Under the pieces are notes generated by a model. The model saw only the letters and a list, made by a program, of their open reading frames with translations. It searched no databases and was not told the DNA's origin. Positions 7,482-17,084 of a stretch of 64,000 nt of DNA are shown here, piece after piece. Position 1 is the first letter of the stretch, and every line of letters starts with the position of its first letter. This DNA comes from RYN-230 sp963851025 (GTDB taxonomy: Bacteria; Actinomycetota; Actinomycetes; Streptosporangiales; Streptosporangiaceae), in assembly GCA_963851025.1 (NCBI GenBank), contig CAWKOA010000006.1, positions 1 through 64,000 of the forward strand, in the 5' to 3' direction. The position numbers were made by a program, and so were the translations under genes.

Positions 7482-9096
7482 GTGCCCGGAAAGCTCACGC
7501 CGTACCAGCGCAAGCGGGATTTCACGCGCACGCCCGAGCCCTCCGGCGAGCCTGCCGCCCAGACGGCCGGCCAGCCCGCCGGCGAGGCCGCCGGGGCACG
7601 GCGCTTCGTGGTGCAGCGGCACCGGGCGCGGCGGCTGCATTACGACCTCCGCTTCGAGATCGGCGGCGTCCTGGTCAGCTGGGCGGTCCCGCGGGGGCCC
7701 ACGCTGGACCCGGACGTGAAGCGCACCGCGGTGCACGTCGAGGACCATCCCATCGAGTACCTCGACTTCGAGGGGGTGATCCCGCGCGGCGAGTACGGGG
7801 CGGGTGACGTGATCGTGTGGGACCTCGGCACCTGGGAGCCGCACGCCACCGACGACCCGGCCGCCGCCGTGGCCGCCGGCGAGCTGCACGTGGACGTGCA
7901 CGGCGACAAGCTGCGCGGCCGGCTCATCCTGATCCGCCGCGGCCGCCCCGATGACGGCGGCTCCGGCTCGGAGCAGTGGCTGCTGGTGCACAAGCACGAC
8001 GAGTACGCCGTCCCCGGCTGGGATCCGGAGGACCACCCGGCGTCAGTGCTCAGCGGGCGCACCAACGATGAGGTCAAGGCCGATCCGGAGCGCATGTGGC
8101 GGCCGGACCTGCCCCCCGCGTCCGCGTCGGTCCGGCTGCGCTCCCCCACGGCCGGCCCGGGCGAGCTGGCCGCGCTGGATGCCCTCGGCGACGGCGGGAC
8201 CTGGGAGGTGTTCGGCCGCGCGCTGCGGCTGACCAACCTCGGCAAGGAACTCTTCCCCGGCCGCCACGGGGAACCGCCGGTGACCAAGCGCGAGCTCATC
8301 CGGTACGCGGCGCAGATCGCCCCGGTCGTGCTCCCCTACCTGGCCGGCCGCCCGCTCAACATGCACCGTTTCCCGGGCGGCGCGCAGTCGGCCGGGTTCT
8401 GGCACAAGCAGCTGCCCGATCACGCGCCGGACTGGCTGCCGCGCTGGCACGATCCCGGCGCCGAGCCCGGCAAGACCACCACCTACCTGGTCGCCGACGA
8501 GCCGGCCGCGCTGGTCTGGGCGGCCAACTTCGGCGCCCTGGAGTGGCACGCCTGGACCGCCCGGGCCGACCAGCCGGACCGGCCCAGCTACGCGCTCGTC
8601 GACATCGATCCCGGCCCGGCCACGTCATGGGACGAGGTGCTGGTGCTGGCCCGGCTGCACCGCACCGCCCTGGAGCACCTGCGGCGTGCGGGGCCAGCCC
8701 AAGCTCACCGGCCGGCGCGGCATCCAGATCTGGATCCCGGTCGCCCCCGGCCCCAGTTTCAGCGACACGCGCGCCTGGGTGGAGGAGCTGTCCCGGGCCA
8801 TCGGCGCGGTCGTGCCCCAGATGGTGAGCTGGAAGTGGGACGTGCATGACCGGGGCGGGCTGGCCCGCCTCGACTACACCCAGAACGCCAGCAACAAGAC
8901 CCTGGTCGCGCCCTACAGCCCGCGCGCCGCCGCCGGGGCGCCGGTGTCCGCGCCCCTGGAGTGGGACGAGCTGGACGATCCGGCACCGCGGCCCGACGCG
9001 TTCACCATCCGCGACATCCCGGCCCGGGTGGCCCGGCTCGGCGACCCGTTCCGCACCGTGCTGGTCCCGGGCCAGGTGCTCCCAGCCATCAGCTAG
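7482..9096 (+). CDS. LigD-type 3'-phosphoesterase-polymerase fusion, frameshifted at about 8685
   Basis: The GTG start has GGGGAGG 6-12 bases upstream. Residues about 40-150 are a LigD 3'-phosphoesterase domain (FVVQRHRARRLHYDLRFE, AVHVEDHPIEYLDFEG, IPRGEYGAG) with its His/Asp metal ligands. From about residue 245 a primase-like LigD polymerase domain follows: LTNLGKELFPG, RPLNMHRFPGG, WHAWTARADQPDRP, catalytic LVDIDPG. The frame breaks near LEHL: the continuation GVRGQPKLTGRRGIQIW, then VSWKWDVHDRGGLARLDYTQ, is read one frame over to 9096, and deleting one base near 8682 restores a protein of about 538 residues. No ATP-dependent ligase domain or Ku gene is in the window. The usual role is end processing and gap filling in non-homologous end joining. 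Phosphoesterase before polymerase without ligase is a less common layout. Confidence 0.88.
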
Positions 9097-9150
9097 CCAG
9101 CCCGGCCGGGTCAGCCCACCCGGGTCAGCCCGGCCGGCCGGGTCAGCCGG

Positions 9151-11518
9151 TCACCGTGCGGACCCGAACCCGCCGTGCAGCGGCAGTCCGGCCAGGGCCG
9201 ACGAGTCACCCACGTAGACACCGAACTGCCCGGCCGGGACCACCCACCCGTTCGCGGCGCTGTTCCAGTAGGACAGGTCGTGGCCGTTCAGGCTGAAGCG
9301 CACGGTGGCGGACTGCCCGGGCTGGAGGGTGACCTTCTGGAAACCCTTCAGCTGCCGGGGTGGCTCGGTGGCGGCCGCCGGATCGCTCAGGTACAGCTGG
9401 GCCACGTCGGACCCGGCCACCCGGCCGGTGTTGGTGATGGTCGCGCGACACCGTCACCGGCTGGCCGCCCGGCTGGCCCGTGATCCGCAGATCGCTGAAC
9501 CTGAAGCTGGTGTAGGACAGGCCGTAGCCGAACGGGAACAAGGGCGTCTCGTGGTGCGCGTCGTAGTAGCGGTACCCGACGTCGATCCCCTCGGAGTACA
9601 GCACCTTGCCGTTCACCCCGGGGAACTGGGCCGGGGTGGACGCGGGGACCTGGGACAGGCTGTCCGGGAAGGTGACCGGCAGGTGGCCGGACGGATCGGT
9701 CTGGCCGAAGAGCACCGACGCGAGCGCGCTCCCGTTGCTCTCCCCCGGGTACCAGGCATCCACGACGGAGGCCACCTGGCTGAGCCAGGGCATGGCCACC
9801 GGGGCGCCCGCGTTGACCACCACCACCGTGTGCGGGTTGGCCGCGGCCACCGCCGAGACCAGCTCGTTCTGCGCCGAGGGCAGGTTCAGGCTCGGCCGGT
9901 CGGTGGCCTCCGTCTCGGTGTCGTCGGAGACCACGACCACCGCGGTGGCCGCCGACTTGGCCGCGGCGACCGCCTGGCTGATGCCGGGCGCCAGGTCCGA
10001 TGGCGTGGCCCAGCTCAGGTTGGCCGACTCGCCGCCGCCCGACAGCTGCAGCGTGTAGGTCTGGCCGGCCACCAGGTTCACGCCCACCGAGTACGTGGAC
10101 ACCGGCGGGGTGCCCGGGTTGGCCAGGAGTTCCGTGCCGTCCAGGGACAGGTTCACCGAGGAGTAACAGCCGCACGGGTTTTCGAAGGCCAGCACGTAGG
10201 TGCCGGTCTCCGGCGCGGTCAGCGTGCCGGTGTAGCTCCCGCCGAAGCTGGTGGGCGCGTAGGCCGGGCTGAGCGCCGAACTGGGGATGGGCGTCAGCGA
10301 CGTGTCGGTGGGCAGGCCCTGGGTGTACGAGACACTGGTCCCGGTCCCGGCCGCGGCCTGGATGCCCTGCAGCGGGGTGACGTGGAACGGCGCGGTCACG
10401 TACGCGCTGCCGCCGCCGGTGTATTGCGGCGGGCCGACGCGGCCGGGCCGATCACCGCGACCGATCCGCCGCCGGCCGCCTTCAGCGGAAGCGTGCCGCC
10501 GCTGTTCTTCAGCAGGACCGTGCCCGCCTCGGCCACCGCGGCCGAGGTGGCCTGGTGCGCCGGGGTCGTGACGGTCGCGCTGGTCGACCCGGTGGGCGGG
10601 TTGTTGAACTCGTTGAAGCGGAACAGCTCGGTCAGGATGCGGGACACCATCCCGTTCAGCGTGCCCATGCTGACCTGGCCCGCCTGCACGGCGGCCTGCA
10701 GCGCGGGCCCGTAGTAGACGGCGCTGGGCATCTCCTGGTCGTTGCCGGCGTCGGCTGAGGCGACGGTGGAGTGAGTCGCGCCGTAGTCCGAGGTCACGAA
10801 GCCCGGGAACGCCCAGCGCTGGTCGAGGGTCTGGTGCAGCAGGTAGTCGTTCTGGCAGGCGTACTGGCCGTTGATGGTGCTGTAGGAGCACATCACCGAG
10901 GAGGCGTGAGCCTGCTTGGTGGCGGCCCAGAACGCGGGCAGGTAGATCTCGTGCTCGGCCCGCTGGCTAACGATCACATCATCGGCCGGCGTGTTCCGGT
11001 TGGTCTCCTGGTTGTACAAGGCGAAGTGCTTGACCTGGGACATCTCTCCCTGGCTCTGCACCCCGTCGATGTCGGACACGGTCAGCGCGGCGTTGAGGTA
11101 CGGGTCCTCGGTGTAGGCCTCGAACGAGCGCCCCCAGCGCGGGTCGCGGTCGATGTTCACGGTCGGGCCCAGGTTGACCATGGCCCCCTTGCCACGCTCC
11201 TCCGACCCGACGACCTGGCCGTACTGGGTGGCCAGAGTCCGGTCCCAGGTGGCGGCCAGGGAGACGGCGGACGGCAGCTGGGTGACGCCGGTGAGGCCGT
11301 CACCCACCCCGACCGGCCCGTCTTCCTCGCCCATGGCCGGGATGCACAGGCCCGGGATCGCGGAGATGTAGAACACGTACGGCTCGCTGGTGCCCGCCCC
11401 GGTGACCATGTTGATCTTGTCGGCCAGGGTCATCTTGGCCATCAGCATCCGCAGCCGCTGGCTGACCGGCAGCGACTGGTTGAGCCAGGGGCAGGACGAG
11501 GAGGATGCGGCGGCCCGG

Positions 11519-11520
<2 letters not shown>
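9151..11520 (-). pseudogene. GH3 beta-glucosidase with PA14 insertion, disrupted by two frame breaks and missing N-terminus
   Basis: Three successive minus-strand frames make one family 3 glycoside hydrolase. First, from the poly-C edge: LPVSQRLRMLMAKMTLADKI, NIDRDPRWGRSFEAYTEDP, the KHF motif, and GFVTSDYGATHS with the nucleophile Asp. It ends at 10396. Second, about 10440-9450: a PA14 domain (SYTGTLTAPETGTYVLAFEN, LVAGQTYTLQLSGGGESA) set into the GH3 C-terminal domain, then AVVVVSDDTETEATDRPSL and YYDAHHETPLFPFGYGLSYT. Third, 9420-9151: an FnIII-like tail (AGSDVAQLYLSDPAAAT). One-base shifts near 10435 and 9445 would rejoin them. The start and signal peptide lie in the artefactual C tract. 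Such proteins release glucose from beta-glucans outside the cell. Conservation of motifs across all frames argues for sequence error rather than decay. Confidence 0.82.
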
Positions 11521-12162
<642 letters not shown>

Positions 12163-12492
12163 CGGGACGTTGCAGAAGGCGTCGGGCCGGCCCTTGTAGT
12201 CCCACTCCACCATCCCGGAGTCGTGGTACCCGAGGAGCTCGAGGTCCGTGACCCCCAGGTGCTTGGCGGATTCCCGGAGCTCAGCCAGCCTGATCTCGGC
12301 CACTTCTTCCTCGTCATGCCCGTCATCGCCGGGCTTGATCCCGCCGGGAGAATCCCCGAACTCGCCGTTGGTGCAGGTGACGACCACCGTGCGGACGCCC
12401 TCGGCGCCGTATCGGGCGAGCACTCCCCCGGTGCTCGAGGCCTCGTCGTCGGGATGCGCGTGCACTGCCATCAGGGTGAGGTTGTCCGCCAT
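12163..12492 (-). CDS. PIG-L family deacetylase (mycothiol MshB/Mca-like), 3' part lost in poly-C tract
   Basis: From the ATG at 12492 about 110 residues are intact: LMAVHAHPDDEASSTGG (zinc-binding AHPDDE at residues 12-17), VVVTCTNGEFGD, VAEIRLAELRESAKHLGVTDLELLGYHDSGM, then WDYKGRPDAFCNVP. This is the N-terminal half of the LmbE/PIG-L fold used by zinc N-deacetylases and amidases, including MshB and Mca of mycothiol metabolism. The second half, expected to include the H-P-D-H zinc motif, is absent because the sequence degenerates into C. An upstream in-frame extension to 12567 is Arg-rich and less likely. It is divergent from the penicillin-binding protein gene. Confidence 0.82.
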
Positions 12493-12690
12493 GGCACCAG
12501 CCTGCCCGACCGCGGCCCGGCCCGGCAGGCCGGCCCGCCGTTTCCGCCCGCCGCGTAACCTGCGCATCCCGTGGCCTTAACCCGGTTCGTGGCTACGGCT
12601 GTGGCCGGCGCGGCTATCGTTGAGCCCGGTCCGCGGACCTGCTGTCCGCGGCAGTCCAGCGGGAAAGGCCGGTCTTTGAGCCACGGCAGC

Positions 12691-14346
12691 ATGCGCCGGA
12701 CGAAACGGCGGACCCTCATCCTCGTGGTGGCCCTGATCGCGGTCGTCGTGGTCGCGACCGGCGCGGCGGGCGGTTACATCCTGCTGACGCGCACCCAGGG
12801 CAGCGCCCAGCAGACCGCCGCCAGCTACCTGCGGGACTGGCAGCAGGGCAGCTACGCCGCGATGGGCAAGGTCAGCGTGAACGTGCCGTCCTCCGGCCTG
12901 GCCAGCCCGCTGCGGCAGACCGCGTCCGAGCTCGGCCTGCGCAGCATCCACCTGAGGCTCGGCCAGGTCACCGTGACCGGCGGATCGGCCCGGGCCCGGT
13001 TCACGGCCACCGACGCCCTGTCCAGCGGGCACACCTGGACCTATCCGGGGCAGCTTCAGCTGGTCACCCGGAACCGGCACTGGCGGGTGAACTGGAGCCC
13101 GGCCGCCATCTACCCCCGGCTCCGGGCGGGTGAGCGGTTCGTGCTGAGCGCCGTCTGGCCGGCCCGGGCCGCGGTCCTGGCCGCCGACGGCACCGAGCTG
13201 AGCTCTCCCTCGGTGATCGCGCAGTCGGGTTCCATCGCGCTGCTCACCGGCATCGTGGGGGCCGCCACGGCAGCGCAGGCCAAGGCGCTCGGCGCCCCCT
13301 ACCGGACTGGTGACCCCATCGGCCAGAGCGGCATCGAGCAGGCGTACCAGGCTCAGCTGGCGGGCCGGCCGTCGCTGACCATCCGGCTGGAGGGTCCCGG
13401 CCGGCGGGTGGACGCCACCGCCGCCCGCTTCGCGGCCACCCCGGGCCAGCCCGTGCACACCAGCCTGAACATGCACGACCAGATGGCGGCGTCCGCGGCC
13501 GTGTCCGGTGCGTCGACGCGCAAGCCGATCGACATGGTGGTCATCCAGCCGTCCACCGGCAAGGTGCTGGCCGTCGTGGAGCGCCCGGGCGGCTTCGACC
13601 GCGCCCTGGCCGGGATCTTCCCCCCCGGCTCGACGTTCAAGGTGGTCACCGCCTCGGCCCTGGCGCAGAAGGGGATGCGCCCGTCCAGCACGGTGCAGTG
13701 CCCCAGCCAGGTCACCATCGGCGGCCGGACCTTCCACAACGACGCCAACGAGCACCTCGGCACCACCAGCCTGCAGACGGCGTTCGCGGTGTCCTGCAAC
13801 TCCACCTTCGCCATGCTCGCCTACCAGCGGCTGGGTGGCTCCGCGCTGGCGTCGATGGCCGCGAGGTTCGGCTTCAACTCCTCCGCCAACCTGGGCATCC
13901 CCGCCACGCTGGGGAAGTTCACCACGCCGCACCAGCCGGTGGACGTGGCCGCCGATGCGTTCGGCCAGGGCACGGACCTGGTCAACCCGCTCAGCCAGGC
14001 CAGCGTGGCCGCGGCCATCGAGGACGGCACCTGGCGCTCCCCGGTCCTGGTCACCAGCCCGCAGCCGCGGCAGCCGGACCCGTCGCACGCGCTCAGCCCG
14101 GCCATCCTGGGCACGCTGCGGCCGATGATGCGGGCCGTGGTCACCAGCGGCACCGCGGCCGGGGTCGGGTTCCCGGCCGGGGTCTACGGCAAGACCGGCA
14201 CCGCGCAGTACGGCACCGGCAGCCACTCGCACGGCTGGTTCATCGGGTACCGCGGGGACCTGGCCTTCGCGGTGCTGGTCGAGGGAGGCGGCTTCGGGGC
14301 GAACAGCGCGGGCCCGGTGGCCAACGCGTTCCTGCGCAAGATCTGA
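12691..14346 (+). CDS. Class B penicillin-binding protein (transpeptidase) with MecA-type N-domain
   Basis: About 552 residues from the ATG at 12691; an in-frame TTG at 12676 has a better-placed GGGAAAGG and may be the true start. A basic stretch and one membrane helix (ILVVALIAVVVVATGAAGG) anchor the protein, followed by an NTF2-like MecA_N domain (AASYLRDWQQGSYAAMGKV), a dimerisation region, and the transpeptidase. Active-site motifs are S314-T-F-K in FPPGSTFKVV, S-C-N in AVSCNSTFAM, and K501-T-G in YGKTGTAQ. It cross-links peptidoglycan outside the membrane. The MecA_N architecture occurs in staphylococcal PBP2a and in several actinobacterial PBPs of lower beta-lactam affinity, so intrinsic tolerance is possible but not shown. 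It is convergent with the DUF4230 gene, with a shared hairpin. Confidence 0.93.
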   Translation: MRRTKRRTLILVVALIAVVVVATGAAGGYILLTRTQGSAQQTAASYLRDWQQGSYAAMGKVSVNVPSSGLASPLRQTASELGLRSIHLRLGQVTVTGGSARARFTATDALSSGHTWTYPGQLQLVTRNRHWRVNWSPAAIYPRLRAGERFVLSAVWPARAAVLAADGTELSSPSVIAQSGSIALLTGIVGAATAAQAKALGAPYRTGDPIGQSGIEQAYQAQLAGRPSLTIRLEGPGRRVDATAARFAATPGQPVHTSLNMHDQMAASAAVSGASTRKPIDMVVIQPSTGKVLAVVERPGGFDRALAGIFPPGSTFKVVTASALAQKGMRPSSTVQCPSQVTIGGRTFHNDANEHLGTTSLQTAFAVSCNSTFAMLAYQRLGGSALASMAARFGFNSSANLGIPATLGKFTTPHQPVDVAADAFGQGTDLVNPLSQASVAAAIEDGTWRSPVLVTSPQPRQPDPSHALSPAILGTLRPMMRAVVTSGTAAGVGFPAGVYGKTGTAQYGTGSHSHGWFIGYRGDLAFAVLVEGGGFGANSAGPVANAFLRKI

Positions 14347-14352
14347 CCCCGG

Positions 14353-14369
14353 TCAGCCCTTCGGGCTGA
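14353..14369. terminator. Hairpin between convergent genes
   Basis: TCAGCCC-TTC-GGGCTGA is a perfect 7-bp stem lying 6 bp after the PBP stop and covering the last codons of the converging DUF4230 gene. It has no T-run, but its position and symmetry suggest a bidirectional terminator. Confidence 0.5.
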
Positions 14370-15078
14370 GCGGGGACCCGTAGCTGACGGTGACCCGCTG
14401 GAAGCCCAGCGAGTGCATCATGCCGGTCAGCATGCTGGTCGTGTTGCGCTGCGCATCGGCCAGCAGCGGGCTCTGCCGGGCCGCGGTCTGGATCTTCTGC
14501 TGGCCCAGGACGTACACCTGGTGCTGGCTGTTCGGGTTGCCGGAGAAGAAGTTCCCGATCCGGTTCAGCAGCCCTTGCTGCTGGGCGAACACGTAACTCT
14601 GCCGGACGTTGAGGGCGGCCGGCTCGAGCTGGGCCCGGGGCAGCCGGATCGCGACCGCCGTCCGGTTCGGCGAGACCTGGACGGCCGGGCCCTTCAGCTG
14701 GCCGAAGTCGACGTAGGCGATGTCGCTGCCCTCCGCGACGAACAGGGTCTGGCTCCCTTCCAGGAACGACGGCAGCAGGTTCGCCTTCTGGGTCAGGTCC
14801 ACGACGACCTGGAACGTGCCGCTGGCCGCCTGGTAACGGCTCAGCGCGGTGATCGACTTGAGCAGCACGGGGCCGCTGCGCGCGGACGTGGTCTCCCCGA
14901 ACGGGTTGCGCAGCCGGGGCAGCAGGTTCACGGCGGCAAGCGCGATGATCAGCACCGCGACGGCCGCGATGACGGCCGCGACCGCCACCAGCTTCCCGAA
15001 CAGCCCATGACCGCGCGGAACCTGCGGCACGGCGGCCTGTTCCTGAGTCGGCTCCTCCGTCGTCGTGATGCGTGCCAT
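14353..15078 (-). CDS. DUF4230 membrane-anchored protein
   Basis: 241 residues from the ATG at 15078, which follows GGAGGG with good spacing; an upstream frame to 15123 lacks such a site. A basic cytoplasmic N-terminus leads into one transmembrane helix (KLVAVAAVIAAVAVLIIALAAV), and the rest should lie outside. The external part matches the DUF4230 pattern: LLKSITALSRYQAASGTFQVV, LPSFLEGSQTLFVAEGSDIAYVDFG, RLPRAQLEPAALNVRQSYVF and a C-terminal region with LGFQRVTVSYG. The family function is unknown. It converges on the PBP gene, hinting at but not proving a cell-envelope role. Confidence 0.85.
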   Translation of the reverse strand: MARITTTEEPTQEQAAVPQVPRGHGLFGKLVAVAAVIAAVAVLIIALAAVNLLPRLRNPFGETTSARSGPVLLKSITALSRYQAASGTFQVVVDLTQKANLLPSFLEGSQTLFVAEGSDIAYVDFGQLKGPAVQVSPNRTAVAIRLPRAQLEPAALNVRQSYVFAQQQGLLNRIGNFFSGNPNSQHQVYVLGQQKIQTAARQSPLLADAQRNTTSMLTGMMHSLGFQRVTVSYGSPLSPKG

Positions 15079-15210
15079 GGTCCCTCCAAGCCGGGGGTCG
15101 GCCACCGCCGGCCAGGCCGGCAATAACCCTGCCCGGTTCCCGTACCCCAGCGTGACCGACTCATTCCGGTACGCCCGCGATCGGGGACGGCCCGGCTGCA
15201 GGCTAGCCGG

Positions 15211-15627
15211 CTACCAGCCGTAGATGCGGACCGGGAGCTCGCGGGCCGGGAGCTCATCCGGGCCGGGATAGCTGATCATCACGACCGAGTCGTCCGGGTC
15301 ATGGCCCTCGACCGCCATCACCCCGTCGCTGCTGCGCGTCTCACGGTGCGCGGAGTGCGCCTTCAGCACCCGCTCGCACCGCTCGAAGTCCTCTTTGCCG
15401 TCCGCGGTCCAGATCACGTACTGCAGGCCGACCGCACCGAGCGGGTGAGCCGCGTTGCTGCCCATGGCGCGCAGGAACAGCTGCGCTCCGCCCGGGCTGA
15501 CCAGCAGCGCGGCGGTCGGGCTCTGGTCCGCGACCCGCATCGCGAGCAGCTCGGTGTAGAAGCTGACCGAGCGGTCCAGCTGCTGCACGAACATGACGGC
15601 TGAGCCGATCCGGGTACCGTGCGCCAT
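15211..15627 (-). CDS. VOC/glyoxalase-family protein
   Basis: 138 residues from the ATG at 15627, which has GGAAGG about 8 bases upstream; the longer open frame to 15813 adds non-family sequence. One vicinal-oxygen-chelate domain: GSAVMFVQQLDRSVSFYTELLAMRVADQSPTAALL, RAMGSNAAHPLGAVGLQYVIWT, and a C-terminal strand DPDDSVVMISYPG. VOC proteins include glyoxalases, dioxygenases and antibiotic-binding proteins; substrate and metal dependence are not evident. It follows the OsmC gene on the same strand by 67 bp and may share its transcript, which would suit detoxification. Confidence 0.85.
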   Translation of the reverse strand: MAHGTRIGSAVMFVQQLDRSVSFYTELLAMRVADQSPTAALLVSPGGAQLFLRAMGSNAAHPLGAVGLQYVIWTADGKEDFERCERVLKAHSAHRETRSSDGVMAVEGHDPDDSVVMISYPGPDELPARELPVRIYGW

Positions 15628-15694
15628 CCGCTGACCTTCCAATCCCGGTAGCTGGGCCTGCACTGCTGGGCCTGCACTAAGTCTTCCCCTAGAA

Positions 15695-16126
15695 CTACCC
15701 TGCCCGGACCCGGGAGGTGACGGGTATGCCGAGCTCGATGGTGCGGCTGACGGTGCAGAGCCGGTCGTGGGACCGCCGCACGGCGTCCGGCAGCAGCGCC
15801 CGGGCGGCGTCACCGCCCGCCCCGGCCGGGAACGTCACCCGGAAGGTCACCTCGATGTCCGCCAGGTGATTGCCCTGCGCGTCACGGACTTTCTCCGCGC
15901 CTGCCTCGACGCCGAAGGACTCCGGCTCGGCCCGCCGGGAGGTCAGGATGTCCACGTCAATCGCGGTACACCCGGCGATGCCGGCGAGCAGCAGCTCGAC
16001 GGGGGTGAAGTCCTCGTCCCCGCCCCGGCCGATGGCGATCTGGCCGCCCCGGTCGTTGCGGGCGGTGAAGTGGCCGGCCGTGACCCGGTCGATGGTTACG
16101 CCACGGTGCGCCGAATCAGTCGCCAT
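15695..16126 (-). CDS. OsmC-family peroxiredoxin-like protein
   Basis: 143 residues. OsmC fold: IAIGRGGDEDFTPVELLLAGIAGCTAIDVDILTSRR with the N-terminal catalytic Cys in the AGCTA loop, VTFRVTFPAG, and a second Cys in RSHDRLCTVSRTI. These two Cys residues reduce organic hydroperoxides in OsmC/Ohr proteins, and spacing and flanking residues are closer to the YhfA/OsmC-like branch than to Ohr. It is cytoplasmic. It sits between a sulfotransferase gene (28 bp upstream) and a VOC gene (67 bp downstream), all on the minus strand. Confidence 0.9.
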   Translation of the reverse strand: MATDSAHRGVTIDRVTAGHFTARNDRGGQIAIGRGGDEDFTPVELLLAGIAGCTAIDVDILTSRRAEPESFGVEAGAEKVRDAQGNHLADIEVTFRVTFPAGAGGDAARALLPDAVRRSHDRLCTVSRTIELGIPVTSRVRAG

Positions 16127-16154
16127 GCGTCAACTCTGCCAGACCCCGGCGCGC

Positions 16155-17045
16155 TCAGGCTGGCCGGTGCAGCCAGCTGAGCAGGTCCGGCGGGGCCAGC
16201 TGGGCCGCCCGGCGCTGGTAGTCCCCGAGCTCGGGCGCGCTGAGCTCCTCCCGGCCCGCGCCCGAGGTGCCCCGCCGGAAGAAGGCGGCGCTGCTCTTCA
16301 GGACCCCGGGCGGGCCGATGATGCGCTCGGCGCCGGCCCGCATCCGCTCGAAGCTGGCCGCCGCGACCAGATCCGGCCAGGCCGCGGCGGGCACGGTGAT
16401 CCCGAGCCGGCCCGCCAGGCGCCGCATCTCGCCGTCCAGGTCAGCCGACAGGTCGTCGTAGTGGGCGAGCACGATGTTCGGCTGGCCGCGCCGCGCCCAG
16501 GCGTCGCCGAGGTGCCACATCACGCCGGGCAGCGAGTCCAGCTGCTGCTGCGGCGTGGTGTCCTCGTGGATCCAGCGGATCAGCCAGTCGTGCAGCGGCG
16601 GCCGCGGCGGCGGGGGCTCAGTCAGTTCCGGCTGGCCGGTGAGCCGCCGCAGCCGGGCCCGGTCGATGTTGCTGCCCTGGTGGTAGAGGGACACGGCCAT
16701 GTCGAGCGGGTGCCTGGCCACCACGATGTAGGTGGCGCGCGGGTCGGCCGGAAGGCCGTCCAGGGGCGTGTGCGACTTGATGATCCGGCGGTGGGCCTGG
16801 GCGGCGAGCCGGGCGGCCACCTCCTCGCGCGGCACCGTCGTCCGGTCCAGCCAGGGTGACAGGTCACCGAGCGGCTCAGGCAGCTCCGGGGTCTGGAAGA
16901 CCAGCAGCGCGCAGATCATCTGCATCCAGGTGGTCCCGCTCTTGGACCGGGTGCTGATCACGATGTCACCGTCGCGGAACGGGAACCCGGACCACCGGGC
17001 GCTGTCCTCGTCGGGGGACTGGTAGCGGACCGGGTCGGCAGGCAT
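16155..17045 (-). CDS. PAPS-dependent sulfotransferase
   Basis: 296 residues. Cytosolic sulfotransferase family: 5'-phosphosulfate loop STRSKSGTTWMQ near residue 33, the likely catalytic His in IIKSHTPLDGLP, 3'-phosphate motif VARHPLDMAVSLYHQ, and the C-terminal FFRRGTSGAGREELS matching the usual F-R-K-G-x-x-G-D-W region, degenerate at its end. It transfers sulfate from PAPS to a hydroxyl or amine of a small acceptor. The acceptor is unknown. The gene is 39 bp downstream of a TauD-type dioxygenase and 28 bp upstream of OsmC, so a small-molecule tailoring or sulfur-recycling operon is possible. Confidence 0.9.
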   Translation of the reverse strand: MPADPVRYQSPDEDSARWSGFPFRDGDIVISTRSKSGTTWMQMICALLVFQTPELPEPLGDLSPWLDRTTVPREEVAARLAAQAHRRIIKSHTPLDGLPADPRATYIVVARHPLDMAVSLYHQGSNIDRARLRRLTGQPELTEPPPPRPPLHDWLIRWIHEDTTPQQQLDSLPGVMWHLGDAWARRGQPNIVLAHYDDLSADLDGEMRRLAGRLGITVPAAAWPDLVAAASFERMRAGAERIIGPPGVLKSSAAFFRRGTSGAGREELSAPELGDYQRRAAQLAPPDLLSWLHRPA

Positions 17046-17084
17046 CCGACGATCCTAGGCCCGGCGGCCCGGGCGGATCAGCTC

